From positions 1,426,001-1,490,000 of the forward strand of contig OY288242.1 in assembly GCA_958450325.1 (NCBI GenBank): DNA of 64,000 nucleotides, written 5' to 3'. Source of the DNA: Agrostemma githago (taxonomy: Eukaryota > Streptophyta > Magnoliopsida > Caryophyllales > Caryophyllaceae). Numbering within the stretch: the stretch's first letter is position 1; every line of letters begins with the position of its first letter. Positions 12,773 through 23,574 of the stretch are shown one piece after another. The notes under the pieces are model-generated. The model worked only from the letters and a program-made list of their open reading frames with translations, made no database searches and had not been told where the DNA came from. Both the position numbers and the translations under genes were made by a program.

Positions 12773-13186
12773 TTTGTATATATATCAGCAACATAACACA
12801 ATTATGATGTATAACACAATTATCATCTCATGGCTCGACAACCAACCCCCTATACGAGAGGTTTCACGATAAAATTATCGTGAGATGGTCTCACAAGAGA
12901 GTTACTGATGAATATTATTTTTTTACAGTTGGTACTTTTACTTCTTCACAGTCTGCACTTTATAACTTCTCACAAGTTTATCCTTATCATTTCTTTCCAC
13001 TCATATTTCTCTCTTTTGTCATTATCATCTGATTTTATAGTTCCGACAAAAAAACTAGTTCAGTTTCTTAATTTTGTGAGGATTAGTACCGAGTATAAGT
13101 TAAGGACGAATATAATGCTCTCAAGAAAGACTTGCCAAAAAAAATTTAGGATGCAAAACCATAAAATTAATTTGAACGTTAGGTTG
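12773..13186. other. 3' flank of UGT copy B
   Basis: No gene is seen. The stretch is AT-rich and contains a small inverted word pair (ATTATCGTGAGATGGTCTCAC near 12878-12897) related to the foldback repeat at the left edge of the window. Confidence 0.4.
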
Positions 13187-13191
13187 ATATG

Positions 13192-13344
13192 TATAACCAA
13201 TATATAGTTAGTTAAGTTAGTTACAGTTAGATAAGCTTGGTTATAACTAACTGTCTAACCTCTATGTACTATATATACTGATACACATACACATGTAAAG
13301 TTTAGAACTTTATGATTCATATTAATAAACACATATATTTGAGA
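13192..13344 (+). repeat. 5' LTR of the Copia element
   Basis: This 153-bp LTR starts TATAACC and ends TTTGAGA, not with the usual TG...CA. The boundaries are fixed by comparison with the 3' LTR and by the 5-bp duplication. It differs from the 3' LTR at three positions: one C/G in the AAGCTTGG/AAGGTTGG word and two near the TAAAG(T/A)TTA(G/C)AAC-type word. It contains ACTATATATACTG, a possible TATA region. Confidence 0.85.
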
Positions 13345-13356
13345 TGGTATCAGAGC
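13345..13356 (+). other. Primer binding site of the Copia element
   Basis: TGGTATCAGAGC directly follows the 5' LTR. This is the standard plant primer site complementary to the 3' end of initiator tRNA-Met. Confidence 0.9.
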
Positions 13357-13469
13357 GCTAGTTTTTCGATTCAAGAAATTCCGCAAAATTCCAAACAATT
13401 GTTTAACAATCCTCATCACAATCTTCATCATATCCATCACTCACTCTGAAATTCTGAAAATCTTGAAAG

Positions 13470-14466
13470 ATGAGTTCAGGAAACAACAACATCAATACCA
13501 ACAATAACAACAATAATTCGTCATATGATTACTATGATGATCCGCTTTACTTGTCCTCAGCTGATCAGCCATGTTCGCAATTGGTGATCAATCTCTTTGA
13601 TGGGCATGATTTTATGGGATGGAAGCAAGATGTATTAATGGCTCTTGCATCTACTAACAAGGAAGGCTTTGTAGATGGAACATGTGAAAAGCCAGCAGCG
13701 AACAACAGAAAACATCACCAGTGGATTCGATGTGACCTAATGGTGATGCGCTGGATCTTGAACTCTCTAGATAAATCGATTAGAGAGAACCTGAAGTATG
13801 TCAAGTCTTCAAAGAATCTATGGGATGAACTTCTCGAAAGGTATGGAGTGGCTAATGCGATCGAAATATATCAGTATAAGCCAAGGAAATTTATCTTTAG
13901 TGGATTACTATGGGAAGCTCAAGATTCTTTGGGAAACGCTTGATTCGTTAAATCCGATTCCAGTATGTACTTGTGGTGAAATTACTGGTTGTACATGTTC
14001 GCTGATGAAAAGAATAACTCAGAGGGAGGACAATGCAAAACTCATCCAATTCTTGATGGGTTTACGTAGTAGTTATGACAATGTTAGGACTCAAATACTC
14101 TCAATGGATCCTCTGCCAACAATCAACAAAGCATTGGGTTTATTGCAGAAAATTGAGCGACAAAAGCAGATTATTGATCAGGCAGATCCTTTAAATGATG
14201 CTTCGATTTATGCTGCATTCAGGGCTATGGAAGCAAAACGTCAGAACAACAACAAGAGTAACAAGAATGCTGGAAATAAGGCTAAGGTTGGTGATAAGTA
14301 CTGCAGTCATTGTGATATGACAAATCATGATTTGGATGAATGCTTCTGGATGATTGAATGCACGCATTGTGGCAAAAATGGGCATAAAATTGACAGTTGT
14401 TATAAGTTGATTGGATACCCGAATGATAAAAATGGGAAGAACAAGGGAAAATCTTTAATTTTGTAG
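13470..14466 (+). pseudogene. Copia gag (nucleocapsid), frameshifted
   Basis: The reading frame starting at 13470 has a Copia gag N-terminus with the conserved GHDFMGWKQDVLMAL-type segment. It is replaced near 13880 by another frame that carries the rest of gag to 14466. The second part has two CCHC zinc knuckles close to its end (CSHCDMTNHDLDEC and CTHCGKNGHKIDSC). The N-terminus is rich in Asn codons. A second shift in an A-rich stretch near 14430-14455 separates gag from the protease frame. A natural gag/pol shift is possible for one of the breaks, but the break inside gag argues for decay. Confidence 0.85.
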
Positions 14467-14540
14467 GAAAAGGGAAGAACAAGAAGAGTGCACATAATGT
14501 AGATGTTATTGAAGGTTACTCTCCTCTAGACAGTCAAGTT

Positions 14541-17500
14541 TTGGGTGCTAATCATGAGCTGCATCAGACTGATAATGCATCACAAGCTGGAGTGGTGTTT
14601 GATGCGAATGCACTGGATGGATTGGTAACTTCTGTTATAGATCAGGTACTGCAGAGGATGAATGACAAGTCTACTGCTAACTCTGCTGTAAATTTGAATG
14701 CTAGTACCTCTAGCTTCGCTGGTATGATCCCAATTCCTGTCAATTCTTCCATTGCTTCTAACATTAGGCAACCAGTCATACATGACTGGATTATCGATAC
14801 AGGGGCCTCAGATCATATGTCATATAATGCTGAAATTATGCATAATATCAGGAATTTGAATAAGCCATTGTTAATTGGACTACCAGATGGTAGGGTAAAA
14901 ACGGTTACAAGAATTGGAGATGTCAAGTTAAACAAGAGATTAACTTTGCATAATGTGTTACTTATACCTGATTTTAGGCAAAATTTAATGTCAGTTGCAA
15001 AACTAATTGATCAAAACTCAGTATTTGCCATGTTTCTTGCATCTAAATGTGTGTTTCAGGATTGTTCAAGTAATCAAATTGTTGCTTCATGCAAAAGGAT
15101 AGGAGATCTTTACAGATTTCAAGATGACAAAAATGAAAGAATACTTAGTCTTGTAGCATCAGCTATTGATAGGATTTTCAAATGTAAAACCAATACAGAT
15201 AATGATGTACTAGTAAATTCTGTCGATAGTATGAATACTGAGTTGATACACGCTAGATTGGGGCATATGGCCTTTGATAAACTCAAATTTGTTGAACATA
15301 ATAAGAAATTTTCAAAGCCTGATTTGTGTGAAACCTGCATTCTAGCAAAGCATCACCAGTTTCCTTTTCCTAAAAGCGATTCTCATGCTACATCTAGCTT
15401 CAATTTGATTCACATGGATGTTTGGGGACCGTACAAAGTTCCATCTATGTCAGGATCGACTTATTTTTTGACTATATTAGATGATTATTCGAGATATACT
15501 TGGACTATGTTGTTCCAGACTAAAGACCAGGTATATGACCTGATTAAAACGTTTATAGCTCATGTCAAAAATCAATTTCATGCTCAAATTAAGACTATTA
15601 GGTCGGATAATGGGACTGAATTTCTGTATAGCATGTGTACTTCTTTGTTTAAAGAATTAGGCATAGTACATCAGACTAGTGTAGTAGGTAGACCCCAACA
15701 AAATGCAAGGGTAGAGAGAAAGCATAGACATTTGCTTGATACTGCTCGAGCACTAAAAATTCATGCTGGTCTTCCTGTGAAATTCTGGGGTGATTGCATT
15801 AAGACTGCTACTTATTTGATAAATATTATGCCTTCTTCTGTGTTAAACTGGAAAACACCGTATAGTATGTTGTATGGCAAGGAACCTTCGTATACAGGTT
15901 TGCGGGTATTAGGATGTTGTTGTTATGCAACTATGCCCCCAACATACAAAGATAAGTTTGGGACGCGAGCAAGAAAGTGCATATTTTTGGGATATCCTCA
16001 CACTCAAAAAGGATATAGACTGTACGATCTTCAAACACGCAAAATATTCGTGAATAGAGATGTTATCTTCAATGAAACTTCCTTTCCTTTCAAACCTGAG
16101 GATACAGGAACACGTTCTCAGCTAGTTTCAACTGTCTTGAGTTAGTGAATCCTGCAACTTCTACTCTGCTAGTACCCGCATCTGGACCTGCATCTACATC
16201 TGCAGAAATACCTGCAGGGATACCTACTGGAGTACCTGCATCTGCATCTGCAGGAGTACCTGCATTCGCGTCTGCAGGAGGCGGACCATCATATACATCC
16301 ACAGAATCTGAAGCACAGCCCAGAAGGTCTACAAGGTCCAGACAAATTTCAGTCAGGTTGCAACCTTACCATACATCCTTGGGAGGACAGCAGCCTTCCG
16401 TTTCAGCAGTCAGTGCGTTTCACGCTGCTGTGTTGAAAGAGCTTGCTGAGTTTGATCCTGAGTATGTTTCTAGTGTGGCGAATGTTATGTTGGAACATGA
16501 GCCTCAGACGTTCAAGCAAGCTTGTAGAGATCCAAGGTGGATTGAAGCAATGCAGAAAGAAGTTCAGGCGCTTGAGAGCAACCATACATGGGAGATTGTA
16601 AATCTGCCAGATGGTCAGAAACCTATAGGTTGTAAGTGGATTTTTAAGATAAAATACAAAGCAGATGGGACAGTTGAGAGGTTTAAAGCTAGGTTAGTAG
16701 CGAAGGGTTATAATCAGGTAAAGGATAAGGACTATCGAGATACGTTTTCTCCAGTTGCGAAATTTACAACAGTAAGAACTGTGTTAGCAGTTGCTACAGC
16801 ACAGGGTTGGGATCTACATCAATTGGACATTAACAACGCGTTCTTGCATGGTTACCTTGATGAGACGGTATATATGACGCCTCCTGAAGGGTATGAAGTC
16901 AATAAGGGTCAAGTATGTATCCTCAAAAGGTCTCTTTATGGGCTCAAACAAGCTTCAAGACAATGGAACAAAGAGCTTACTAAGTATTTACAACAGGCTG
17001 GGTTCACGCAATCAAGACAAGATTATTCCTTATTTACTAAGTTTGATGCAATATCCAAAGCATTTACCATAGTTTTAGTGTATGTTGATGATGTTTTGAT
17101 AACTGGCAATAGCATTCTCGAAGTCAATACACTTAAAGCTGGGTTAGATGCCGCATTCTCCATCAAGGATTTGGGACTCATGCGATATTTCCTTGGTCTA
17201 GAAGTATCCAGAAACAGTTCTGGCTTGATGATTAACCAACGCAAATATATACTCGACATTCTCAAAGATATGAACATGGAAAATTGCTCGGAGACTCAAT
17301 TTCCTATGCCCAGGGGTCTGAAGTTATCGACAGAAGAAGGTGACTTATTGCAGGAACCTGAGCAGTACAGGAGATTGGTGGGCAAGTTACTATATCTGAA
17401 TTCTTCAAGACCTGATATTTCCTACTCAGTCCAGCATTTAAGTCAGTTCCTAGGTCAACCAAGACTTCCTCACCTTCAAGCCGCTGTACATGTACTGAAG

Positions 17501-18046
17501 TACCTCAAAACGACTATCAATAAAGGCTTGTTTTACAGTGCCAGAACAGACGCCAACTTGACAGCTTTTAGTGATGCTGATTGGGGTCAGTGTGCGTTTT
17601 CTTGTCGATCTCTCAGTGGTTTCAGTGTATTCTTAGGCAATTCGTTGATAACTTGGAAAACGAAAAAACAGAAGACGGTGAGCAAGAGCACAACAGAATC
17701 TGAATACAGAAGCATGTCATACACCGCCTCAGAATTAGTATGGGTGGATAGTATATTGCAGGATCTACGAATCAATGTACCCAAACCAATACCTCTCTAC
17801 TGTGATAACAAAGCAGCAATGCATATTGCACAAAACCCGGTATTCCACGAAAGAACCAAACATCTAAATATCGATTGTCATTATGTAAGGGACAAACAAG
17901 AAGAAGGATTTTTGTTGACACAATATGTAAGAATTGGGTTGCAATTAGCAGACGTCATGACCAAGGCGCTGGGAGCAGAACAACATCAATTTTTGTCATC
18001 CAAGCTTGGTCTCATTGGTTTAGATTCAAACCCAAGTCCAGCTTGA
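14541..18046 (+). pseudogene. Copia pol (protease, integrase, RT, RNase H), frameshifted
   Basis: The first part (to 16145) carries the aspartic protease motif DTGASDHMS. A GAG-pre-integrase zinc-binding segment (HARLGH...CETC) and the integrase core (HMDVWGP, IRSDNGTEF, ARVERKHR) follow. The second part (16145-18046, another frame) carries the reverse transcriptase with YVDDVLITGN and the RNase H region with SDADWGQC and the ERTKHLNIDCHYVRD end. The integrase-before-RT order defines Copia. At the joint a run of PA(S/G)-rich degenerate repeats (about residues 8-50 of the second part) forms a low-complexity linker. Confidence 0.9.
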
Positions 18047-18054
18047 GGGGGGAA
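18045..18054 (+). other. Polypurine tract of the Copia element
   Basis: GAGGGGGGAA lies immediately before the 3' LTR, where the plus-strand primer of reverse transcription is expected. Confidence 0.8.
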
Positions 18055-19170
18055 TATAACCAATATATAGTTAGTTAAGTTAGTTACAGTTAGATAAGGT
18101 TGGTTATAACTAACTAGAGGTGGCACTTAGTCGTGCCGAGCCGGGCTTCGTGTCGTGCCCGGCGGGCTTCGTGCCTAGGTGGGCCGGCCCGGTCGTGCCT
18201 AGACCCGGGCTCGTGCCGTGCCCGGCACGGAGCTCCAGCCAACCTTGCCGCCGAGGCACGGCCCAAGGCACGGGCCCAGTCGTGCCGTGCTCGGGCCGGG
18301 TCTCGTGCCCGGCCCGTCGTGCTATTTTCGTGCTCGTGCCCGTGCTTCGATTTTCGTGGCGGTTTTCGGGTCGTGCCTCGATCTACTTTTAATAACTTAT
18401 ATTATATTATATATATATATTTTTTTTAGAATATAGAAATGTAGGCTTATAAAGTATTGGGATTTTAAAAGATTAATAAGAATGATTATAAGAATGATTT
18501 GTGAAATGAAGATGGATGAAAGTGGGTTTTTATAGGAAAAGAAATGAAAAAAAATAGAGGAAATAACTCAAATAAGTAAAAGAGACGTTGGGTTGTTTTG
18601 GGGAATGGGGATAGAGGTTGGACAGGTGACTGTTGGGTCCTTGGGAAAATGAGAAATGAGAAATGAGAAATGAGAAATGAGAAATGAGAACTTGGGAAGG
18701 GGAATAGCAGTAAAGACAGCAGAGTAGCAGCACTGCAGCAGCCAGCAGCACGCCAACACTCAGCAAAGGCAACAGCAGGGGACCGTTGAAGCGTGTCGGG
18801 CCGGGCCGTGCCTCGGGCCCGCCGTGCCCGGGTCGGTCGTGCCTGGTCGGGCCAGCCCGCGTGCCTGTCAGCGGGCCGTGTCGGATCGGGCCCGATCGTG
18901 CCCGTGCCTGGCACGGGTTTTTCAGTCACCTCTTCGCCGCAGCCCGACCCGAGGCCCGGCGGGCCGTGCCCGTGCCAGGCCCGATTTTGCCCTCGTGCCG
19001 GGCCGGTCGTGCCTGGGTTCGTGCCGGATCGGGCCGGCGTCGGCGGCCCGGCCCGAAGTGCCACCTCTATAACTAACTGTCTAACCTCTATGTACTATAT
19101 ATACTGATACACATACACATGTAAAGATTACAACTTTATGATTCATATTAATAAACACATATATTTGAGA
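18055..19170 (+). repeat. 3' LTR of the Copia element, split by an insertion
   Basis: Its two parts, 18055-18114 and 19078-19170, match the 5' LTR. Between them lie a 955-bp transposon and the second copy of an 8-bp duplication (TAACTAAC). Removing these restores exactly 153 bp, equal to the 5' LTR. Confidence 0.9.
18115..19069. mobile_element. GC-rich non-autonomous hAT-type element
   Basis: The 955-bp element begins TAGAGGTGGCAC and ends GTGCCACCTCTA, a perfect 12-bp inverted repeat. It is flanked by the 8-bp direct repeat TAACTAAC (18107-18114 and 19070-19077), the duplication length typical of hAT transposons. Its flanks are extremely GC-rich (GGGCCGG, CGTGCCCGG words), complementary between left and right and unlike the AT-rich surroundings. 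The middle is AT-richer and has a short tandem run of AATGAGA near 18648-18690. I see no transposase. The long open frames in the GC-rich arms follow from composition and are not credible genes. Confidence 0.85.
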
Positions 19171-19730
19171 ATATGTACCACTACACAGATATCTGTCATA
19201 ATCGTAAGGCTAATATCAAGACAATATATTTTACTCTTCAATAATATTGGAGTCGTTATAACATTGTGACGGTACTAATCGGATACATCTGTCATATCTC
19301 ATAAGGGATATTAAACTCATACGGATTATGGTAAATGTAGATTAATATGTCAATTTCTCATGATAATATTTTTGTACTCACTCCAATTTTTATTTATCTT
19401 CCATTTGACTTTTGGTGAAAAATAAGGGTGTAGAAATGTGTGACTCAAAAGAGAGGAAGGATAGAGAGAAATGTAGGGATAATTATAGACCACATGTTGA
19501 TGACTCAAAATAGAAATAAAGAAAAAGAGTATTTCAATCTAATAAGAAAATATGGAAGAACAATACAATCGGAGGAAGTAATATTTACTTTAATTAACTG
19601 TACACACGTTAGAAAAACCGTATCAGTAATTGGGAAACAATCCAAATACGCCTTGAAACACCACACATACATACACTTGGCGGATGACTGGATGTATTTA
19701 CTACAAAACGTGGCAATGAGGCTGGAATTG
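19171..19730. other. Intergenic region, possible diverged MITE
   Basis: No gene is seen. The part at 19378-19580 has loosely inverted ends (ACTCACTCCAATTTTTATTT and AATCGGAGGAAGTA) and shares ATGTGTGACTCAAAA with a segment near 49610, so it may be an old Stowaway-type MITE. Confidence 0.35.
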
Positions 19731-19743
19731 GAAGGTTCTGGAG
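19731..19743 (+). promoter_or_regulatory. Heat-shock element
   Basis: GAAGGTTCTGGAG matches the alternating GAAnnTTCnnGAA pattern with one mismatch in the third unit. It lies about 205 bp before the start codon of the small heat-shock gene and is a plausible HSF binding site. Confidence 0.65.
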
Positions 19744-19796
19744 AAAACCAGAAATGTCGCCAATTGTCCAGTGATCCCTGTACGTGTTAACGATCT

Positions 19797-19809
19797 TTCA
19801 AGAACTCCC
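19797..19809 (+). promoter_or_regulatory. Heat-shock element
   Basis: TTCAAGAACTCCC gives TTCnnGAA plus a weaker third unit. It lies just upstream of a TTTATAACC word (near 19830) that may serve as the TATA region. Two elements in tandem ahead of an sHSP gene fit heat induction. Confidence 0.6.
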
Positions 19810-19947
19810 TAGATAATCATCACATCCTCTTTATAACCTCTCACACCTTCCACTCTCTCTTCATCAACCAAATCAATCAATCAATCAACTAAATCTCACA
19901 GAATATTACTGTACAATCGTAAACAACTACAACACCAATCAACAACA

Positions 19948-20430
19948 ATGTCGCTAATTCCAAGCATCTTTGGAAACCGGCGAGGCAACACCTTCGACCC
20001 ATTTTCCATGGATCTATGGGACCCATTCCAAGGCGCCGGTGGATTCCCCTTCAACAACTCCCAAGCTCTGTCTTCTTCAGTTGACACCTCCGCCTTCGTG
20101 AACGCCAAGATAGACTGGAGGGAGACACCGGAGGCGCACGTGTTCAAGGCGGATCTGCCGGGGTTGAAGAAGGAGGAGGTGAAGGTGGAGGTGGAGGACG
20201 GCAAAGTGCTGCAGATCAGCGGGGAGAGGAGCAGGGAGAACGAGGAGAAGAGCGACACGTGGCACCGTGTGGAGAGGAGTTCCGGGAGGTTCATGAGGAG
20301 GTTTAGGTTGCCGGAGAATGCGAAGATGGAGGAGGTCAAGGCTAAAATGGAGGACGGTGTGCTCACTGTCACTGTTCCGAAGTTGGAGGAGAAGAAGCCT
20401 GAGGTCAAGTCCATTGACATCTCTGGTTGA
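19948..20430 (+). CDS. Class I small heat-shock protein (HSP20)
   Basis: A single-exon gene of 160 residues, typical for cytosolic class I sHSPs (17-18 kDa). The N-terminus begins MSLIPSIFG, with the class-I DPFSMDLWDPF segment. The alpha-crystallin domain runs from about residue 50 (IDWRETPEAHVFKADLPG) to about 145. It includes the conserved RSSGRFMRRFRLPENA stretch and the GVLTVTVPK beta strand, and is followed by the short tail ending SIDISG. Such proteins form oligomers that hold unfolding proteins during heat stress. Two heat-shock elements lie upstream. The nearby Copia and hAT insertions end about 780 bp before the start codon. Confidence 0.95.
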   Translation: MSLIPSIFGNRRGNTFDPFSMDLWDPFQGAGGFPFNNSQALSSSVDTSAFVNAKIDWRETPEAHVFKADLPGLKKEEVKVEVEDGKVLQISGERSRENEEKSDTWHRVERSSGRFMRRFRLPENAKMEEVKAKMEDGVLTVTVPKLEEKKPEVKSIDISG

Positions 20431-20681
20431 AATCGATGTTCTAGGTTTTAGGTTCGAATCCCTTTCCCTTATAAAAGTAGTACTAATGTCTGATATGCGT
20501 GTATTTGGTCAGTTTCTTAGTTTTGTGTGAAATTTACGGGTATATGACTCGTGATGTATGTATGTATGTAAACTCGAATGTGACGATAATAATAAGTACG
20601 GAGAATTGGATTCTGGGTACATTCATCACTGTTATAAAAACAAGAATTGAACAACTGAGCATTACACAAGTAAAACAGGTT

Positions 20682-22257
20682 TTATAATGAAAGCGATAGA
20701 ATGAGGGTGTGGAGTTTGTCAAGTGATTCATATGAAGAACCGCCATGGCTAACACACTTATCAGCCGTTTCTTTAAACTCGTCCACCCGTTTTCTAATCT
20801 CTTGATCTCCCATCAGTTTTCTGATCACCTCTTCAACCTGCGCTCTCCCGATAGTGTCTTTATCGACACGCAATCCGACCTTCCATACATCGGTCACGTG
20901 CCTAGCAATTGTCTTCTGGTCGGGGAACAAGCATGGCATACAAATGACAGGGACGCCTTCAGAGATGCTCTCCATGGCCGAGTTCCATCCCCCGTGTATA
21001 AAAGCACCTCCCACTGCAGAGTGCTTTAATACTTCCTGCTGTGGAGCCCACGTCACAATGCGGCCTCTTTCTCCCACTTTCCCCTCGAATTCTTCCAGGA
21101 GTAGTTCCGAGTTGTCTGTCCCGTGGACGAGGTCAGGTCGGATGACCCACAGGAATGAATGGTTGCTGCTGGTTAAACCAGATGCAATCTCTTCAAATTC
21201 TGCGTTGGTTATGGTCGCGATACTCCCAAAGCTGACGTACAGGACGGATTTTGGTGGTTGGTTGTCGAGCCAGGAGATGACGGGGGCTTTGTCCTTGAGG
21301 AGAAAGCTGCTGGCGGCGGTCGAGGTTTTGGAGTATTTGTGCAAGGGTCCGATTGGAAAGAGGGGAATGTCGAGGTTCTGTCTAAGACTTTTCAGCGACG
21401 GACCTTCCAGTTCTTCGTAAGAGTTGCATATCAACCCTGACGATGCTTTGATTTCTTCCACCATTGCAATTATTTCTACATCATAATCCAAATACCAGTC
21501 AGCTTCATATTCGATTCAAATATTCAATTACTTAAGATAATATCATAATAGCAATGCAAGTTCTTAGTCAGCCTCGAGTTTATCAATCAGAACTTTGTAA
21601 ATAAGTACAAGTTCTTCGATTGTGCATGTCATTGGGGTCGTAATTAAACTGTCGTACACTACATTTAATTCATACTCCGTACATTGTCTTTGGATTCTTG
21701 CAAATAATGATTTTTGTAATAATAAATGTAATAATAACTTTAAGATGGTAGTGCTGTTAATTAATGAAGTGAAGCTAACCTGGGAAAACAGGGTAGTCCT
21801 GATGTTGGTGCACATCAGGGGAACTCAAAATGAGCAAATCAGCAGCAGTGGAGGTGTGAAGCATGATCCTAGGAAGCTTGAATTCCTCAGAAATCGACCT
21901 AGTAAACACCCACAACGGATCCGTTATCAAGCAACCTACATTCTTCTTCTTTGTCTCGCTGTCGTTCCCCAGAATCGAGCCTAAGCAATCACGAAAAGGC
22001 TGTTTGGAGTTAGAATTAATGGCAGCGAGTAACGCGACAGGGTTGCTAGGGGGTGTTTCCATGGCGGCTACACCGTCATCAATGAAATGAAAGGAGTAAT
22101 GAGAAGAGAAGTTTGAAGGGTTGGGGGAGTTGTATTTGGTAAGAATGAAAGTAACGGATAAACCCTTGGAATGAAGGGCTTCTGCTACGTGAAACATCGG
22201 GGTCATGTGGCCTATGGCGGGTAATGGAAAAAGTATCACTCTTCTCGTCTTCTCCAT
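20682..22257 (-). CDS. Divergent UGT76-like UDP-glycosyltransferase (copy C)
   Basis: On the minus strand, exon 1 is 22257-21780 and exon 2 runs to 20682. The exon 2 acceptor is uncertain: starting at 21502 gives 432 residues, at 21475 gives 423. Both keep the frame and both are short of the ~455 of copies A and B. The deficit falls in the linker after the intron, where relatives have a KDLP-containing segment. Catalytic His17 is in LPAIGHMTP. The PSPG box (21050-20916) is atypical. It is 45 residues, reads GGAFIHGGWNSAMES instead of the GGFWTH type, and has an extra residue near the end (CLFPDQ). His19, WNS, Glu and the final DQ of the box are kept, so it may be active with altered preference, or be decaying. 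Confidence 0.82.
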
Positions 22258-22752
22258 CGTAATTAACTACCTGACTATGAAACGTAAATTGTTTGATTGA
22301 TTGATTGATTTCAGGGGTGTGACCAATTTTATAATGTGAATTGACGACTGGTTTGCGTAGGGATCAAGGTTATATTTTTTTAAGTTGAGGTGTTGAGTGT
22401 TGACAGTGAGCAAGTGCGCATGCTGGTTTGGGTAGGGACAGAGTACACAAGAGACAAAGGAAGAGGAAAGGAGCAGCTAACAATTGTAAGGTGGAGCGCC
22501 CAAGTCTCCATTAAATATGGATCTGTATCAGTTGATTCTTTCTTCGCAAATTATAGTATACAATCATTATACTGTACAACGAATCTTAAAATTAAAAATT
22601 TGTGGTAAAAAATTATCACCTTAGGTTATTTCGTGACACTTTGAGTTAAATAGTGAACATTTTTTAATACAAAAATGTGGTAACTATTTATTTGAAAGTG
22701 GTAATTAACGAGCCTAAAATGGTCACTTTTTACCGTCACTTGCAAATAATTA
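22258..22752. other. Upstream region of UGT copy C
   Basis: No gene is seen. It holds the promoter side of copy C (minus strand) and AT-rich sequence. Confidence 0.4.
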
Positions 22753-23089
22753 CTGCCTCCATCCAATTTTAATAATAATGAAAGGTGAAAGATTGTTTGG
22801 TGGGATTCAAGATGTCAAATCATAAAAAGTAATCAATACGAAGAGAGTATAATGGATGAATAAGGAAAGTTTTGAAGTGGGAAAATTTTAGTGAAATTTC
22901 CTTTTAAGGAAAGTGGGAAGATCTTAGTGGGGTGGAGGGAGTACAATATTTCCTCTTTTGGTTGATTTTTGTGGTCCATATCATTTCTAACCCCACATTT
23001 TCTCTCAAATTTCATTTTCCACCACATAATCTACCTCACCCTTAATTTTTGTGTCACTCTCCATGAAGTTTAAAGTTGGATGGAGGTAG
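22753..23089. mobile_element. Stowaway-like MITE, ~337 bp
   Basis: The ends are inverted (CTGCCTCCATCCAATTTTAA at the left, the complement of TTAAAGTTGGATGGAGGTAG at the right). TA lies on both sides (22751-22752 and 23090-23091), as expected for Stowaway/mariner MITEs. An internal GGAGGGAGTAC near 22935-22946 suggests a composite or rearranged copy. Confidence 0.65.
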
Positions 23090-23091
23090 TA

Positions 23092-23574
23092 CTATTGTCA
23101 CACCGGTACAACAGTTGTACACTATAATTGCTATGAAGTACTCACCCAGTCTCAATAATTTTTTTATTGAATAAATTATTTCATTAATAAATATTTCAGT
23201 TCACATTTATTTTACAGACAAATTCTAACATAATGAGAGAAAAGTTAATGTTTCGTTCAAAAAAAAAGTGAACTATTGATCTGAATGGAGCAAGTATAAT
23301 ATCCATATTTTCCTAAACCAAAAAAATACTCTATATAAAAAGTTGGGGTACGTTGCAGATCAATGGTAAGTAAAGGAAACATTTGAGCCATTCCTGGAAT
23401 GAAAAAGTTGGAGTACTAGATCGCATCAGATTGCTTGCTGGAAACAAGCAATAATTATTTAAGGGATTATTGTGAAATCTGCATGGGATGATCTCGAATC
23501 TTTGATTTAGGTCTCGTTTTGTTTGGGTTGGTGCCACTTCTAAGTATTGTTTCATGTCGTCGACATTTCAGTCG
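23092..23574. other. Intergenic, no feature recognised
   Basis: The stretch is AT-rich, with no gene and no clear repeat structure. Confidence 0.4.

Larger units (their letters stand above)
13192..19170 (+). mobile_element. Ty1/Copia LTR retrotransposon, decayed
   Basis: The element is bounded by 153-bp LTRs (13192-13344 and the two parts of 18055-19170) and a perfect 5-bp target duplication ATATG (13187-13191 and 19171-19175). The order gag, protease, integrase, RT, RNase H is that of Copia. The coding region is broken by frame changes near 13880, near 14440 and near 16140, so it cannot make a full polyprotein. The 3' LTR is split by a 955-bp hAT-type insert. Excluding the insert, the LTRs are equally long and differ at three positions, which suggests a fairly recent insertion. 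It lies between UGT copy B and the small heat-shock gene. Confidence 0.93.

Noticed and set aside
18120..19107. Several long open frames on both strands in the GC-rich arms of the hAT-type insert
   Set aside because: They lie inside a transposon with extreme GC bias and complementary arms, are rich in Arg/Pro/Ala on every frame and show no domain. Open frames are expected from composition alone.
20438..20475. TTTAGGTTCGAATCCCTTTC after the small heat-shock gene, as a SINE or tRNA
   Set aside because: Only a box B-like word is present, without box A, body or duplication. It is too short to support a feature.
21564..21815. 83-codon minus-strand frame in the intron of UGT copy C as a missing exon
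   Set aside because: Its translation does not resemble the expected linker of UGT76 proteins, and it runs through the conserved donor site.
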